Program-made: the position numbers and the translations under genes | Shown: positions 63,501 to 64,000 of the stretch, piece after piece | How the letters are laid out: every line of letters starts with the position of its first letter | Numbering within the stretch: the first letter of the stretch is position 1 | Notes under the pieces: model-generated | What the model was told of the DNA's origin: nothing | The model's input: only the letters and a program-made list of their open reading frames with translations | Databases searched by the model: none | Origin: Microbispora rosea | Lineage (GTDB): Bacteria > Actinomycetota > Actinomycetes > Streptosporangiales > Streptosporangiaceae | NCBI RefSeq assembly: GCF_900156315.1 | Contig: NZ_FTNI01000003.1 | Location: forward strand, 186,001-250,000 | Length of the DNA stretch: 64,000 nucleotides | Reading direction: 5' to 3'

Positions 63501-64000
63501 CGGCGTGCACTGCCAGGCGGAGACGTCGACGGCCGCCTCGGTGGGGCCGTACAGGTTGTGCAGTTCGGCCGGGAGCATTCGCAGGCAGCGCTCGGCCAGG
63601 TCGATGGGCAGTTCCTCCCCGCTGCACACGATGACGCGCGGGGAGGTGCAGGTCTCCACGCCCTCTTCGGCGAGGAACGCGCCGAGCATGGACGGCACGA
63701 AGTGCAGGACGGTCACCCGCTCGGCGTTGATCAGGTCACGCAGGTACGCGGGGTCGCGGTGGCCTCCGGGCTCGGCCAGCACGAGCCGCGCGCCGGTGAG
63801 CAGCGGCCAGAAGAACTCCCACACCGAGACGTCGAACCCGGCCGGTGTCTTCTGCAGCACCACGTCGGCGCCGGTGAGCCGGAACCGCTTCTGCATCCAG
63901 TCGAGCCGGTTGACGATGCCGCGATGGCTGTTGGGCACGCCCTTCGGCCGGCCGGTGGAGCCGGAGGTGTAGATCATGTACGCGGCCGTGCCGGGCCCGC
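60504..64000 (-). CDS. NRPS terminal module fused to an MFS exporter (A-PCP-TE-MFS; N-terminus outside window)
   Basis: At least 1165 residues; numbering here starts at the Met encoded at 63977. Adenylation domain (to about 345) with YTSGSTGRPKGV, NLYGPTEAAV and the active lysine K332 in PNGKLDRAALP. Pocket residues D49, V50, W53, H92, V117, S119, L142, V150, D151 and K332 read DVWHVSLVDK, the serine pattern (EntF has DVWHFSLVDK). Carrier domain 353-425 with phosphopantetheine S386 in DLGGHSLLAV. Thioesterase 445-690 with nucleophile C518 in YGHCGVGAALA, D636 in GERDPATD and H666 in DEGGHYFLR. Then an uninterrupted MFS_3 transporter, about 720-1140 (GAIVDRADRRRVMLFADC, RFHGRVFALNTL). No stop or start intervenes. 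A siderophore or other peptide exporter-synthetase is inferred. Confidence 0.92.
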   Translation of the reverse strand, partial: GPGTAAYMIYTSGSTGRPKGVPNSHRGIVNRLDWMQKRFRLTGADVVLQKTPAGFDVSVWEFFWPLLTGARLVLAEPGGHRDPAYLRDLINAERVTVLHFVPSMLGAFLAEEGVETCTSPRVIVCSGEELPIDLAERCLRMLPAELHNLYGPTEAAVDVSAWQCTPSALAGRARVPIGSPIQNITLHVLDRHGEPVPVGVPGELYIGGVGVALGYHARPELTAERFAGGRYRTGDAARWLPDGTIEFLGRLDGQVKLRGLRIELGEIEAVLREKAGVRDAAVIVREDVPGDPRLVAYLTGDDVPEPAQVRAAIRGTLPEYMLPSMFVALDALPLTPNGKLDRAALPVPQVQADVPYAEPQTETERAVAAVWADVLGAERIGADDDFFDLGGHSLLAVQVVAKLRRALPAGSAQVGLMDVFTYRTVRELAAYAASGEDGPRPLLQRLTPACTASVTYVCVPYGSGSAVVYQPLADALPAGQALYALAIPGHDVGLDEEPMEFAELAARATEEILAIEGPLVIYGHCGVGAALAVELATRVEAAGRAVDAVYVGAIFPFARPRGLMRALSRIGEFDRLRSSQTDINRLKARGVDLEELDPGVADRIIRTMRHDSKAAEKYFTGLFDAPDRPRLRAPIISVIGERDPATDFYAERYREWGFLTEVTALVVLDEGGHYFLRYRAEELAAALRTHTHLEVSDRSGNPSWWVHAVSRGSAPPGSDKQGVRPSMGRFLTISAGQQLSMIGSALTGWALPLTVLMDSGSIGQFSTLAVLNLAGLLISPLAGAIVDRADRRRVMLFADCASAGIQAVLAGLLLFGDIRIWQIYLLIVSLSVAAAFQRLAYQSAVPQLVPKHYLGHAIGVTQMTNGVAQLVVPLVAAGLLAWIGLGGIVAIDVASYAFAIVTVLLVRFPDTLPWRPREPLGTEIAKGFTYTWHDRGLRSTLVFFAVLNVFLSPLLLLVSPLVLSFATLKDVSVISLVSGLGVLLGGLTMSLWGGPRRGRFRGVLAFAAAIAAGAVVTGLAPSLAVVGVGAFALSYFLTLMNGIYVTIVQIKVPARFHGRVFALNTLVAWSTLPVGIGLVAPLGTALFDPMLAPGGALASTVGALIGVGPGRGIAFLYLVCALGMVLVAAGALRVRRLARLDTEMPDALPDDLVGVEAIKRRAAS

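Noticed and set aside
1..64000. CRISPR arrays, insertion sequences and prophage genes
   Set aside because: I saw no regularly spaced repeat array, no transposase or integrase gene and no phage structural gene. The only mobile-element sign is the tRNA-flanked segment at 6.1-7.7 kb.

Overview
The window is high-GC actinomycete chromosome. It carries a sporulation regulator of the SsgA/SsgB family, F420-type enzymes, GlgC/GlgA of actinobacterial type, many GTG and TTG starts, and lone regulators next to short operons. The gene mix suggests a filamentous, sporulating actinobacterium, possibly of the Streptosporangiales. That placement is inference.

Layout. 0-6 kb: an amino acid permease cut by the left edge, a secreted double-PHP protein, a TIGR00027-type methyltransferase and an MFS exporter. 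6.1-7.75 kb: a 1.5 kb segment with a HicBA toxin-antitoxin pair and an orphan gene. It lies between an intact tRNA-Val(CAC) and a detached copy of that tRNA's 3' half, so it looks like the remnant of a tRNA-integrated element. 8-17 kb: ssgB, a DUF305 lipoprotein, an LVIVD-repeat lipoprotein, pabB-pabC, a LysR/dehydrogenase divergent pair, hutH and an ArsR-type regulator. 17.1-24.4 kb: a tRNA Gly-Cys-Val cluster, two RlaP-like nucleotidyltransferases in tandem, an LLM oxidoreductase fused to hemerythrin, a P450 and a membrane protein of unknown role. 24.6-30.4 kb: a frameshifted MFS gene, an acetyltransferase, a DHFR-fold protein, an RsbW-like ATPase, a sulfotransferase and a beta-propeller hydrolase-like protein. 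30.7-45 kb: 6-phosphogluconate dehydrogenase, a drug efflux pump with its divergent TetR regulator, a Ddn-like reductase, a rhomboid protease, an orphan NarL-type kinase, a Ski2-like helicase, a TAXI/TRAP uptake system and an ABC exporter. 45-60.5 kb: two dehydrogenases, a CGNR regulator, dusB, a second tRNA Gly-Cys pair, a YihY-PAP2-PAP2 membrane operon, a secreted repeat protein, a MarR/VOC pair with a clear operator, pgeF, the divergent glgA/glgC pair and an APH-fold kinase.

The right edge (60.5-64 kb) holds the most striking gene. It is an NRPS terminal module (adenylation-carrier-thioesterase) fused in frame to a complete MFS exporter. The adenylation pocket reads as serine-specific, and the thioesterase has Cys where Ser is expected. 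One polypeptide could therefore assemble, release and export a serine-containing peptide. An enterobactin-like siderophore is one reading; a strained-ring product is another. The upstream part lies outside the window.
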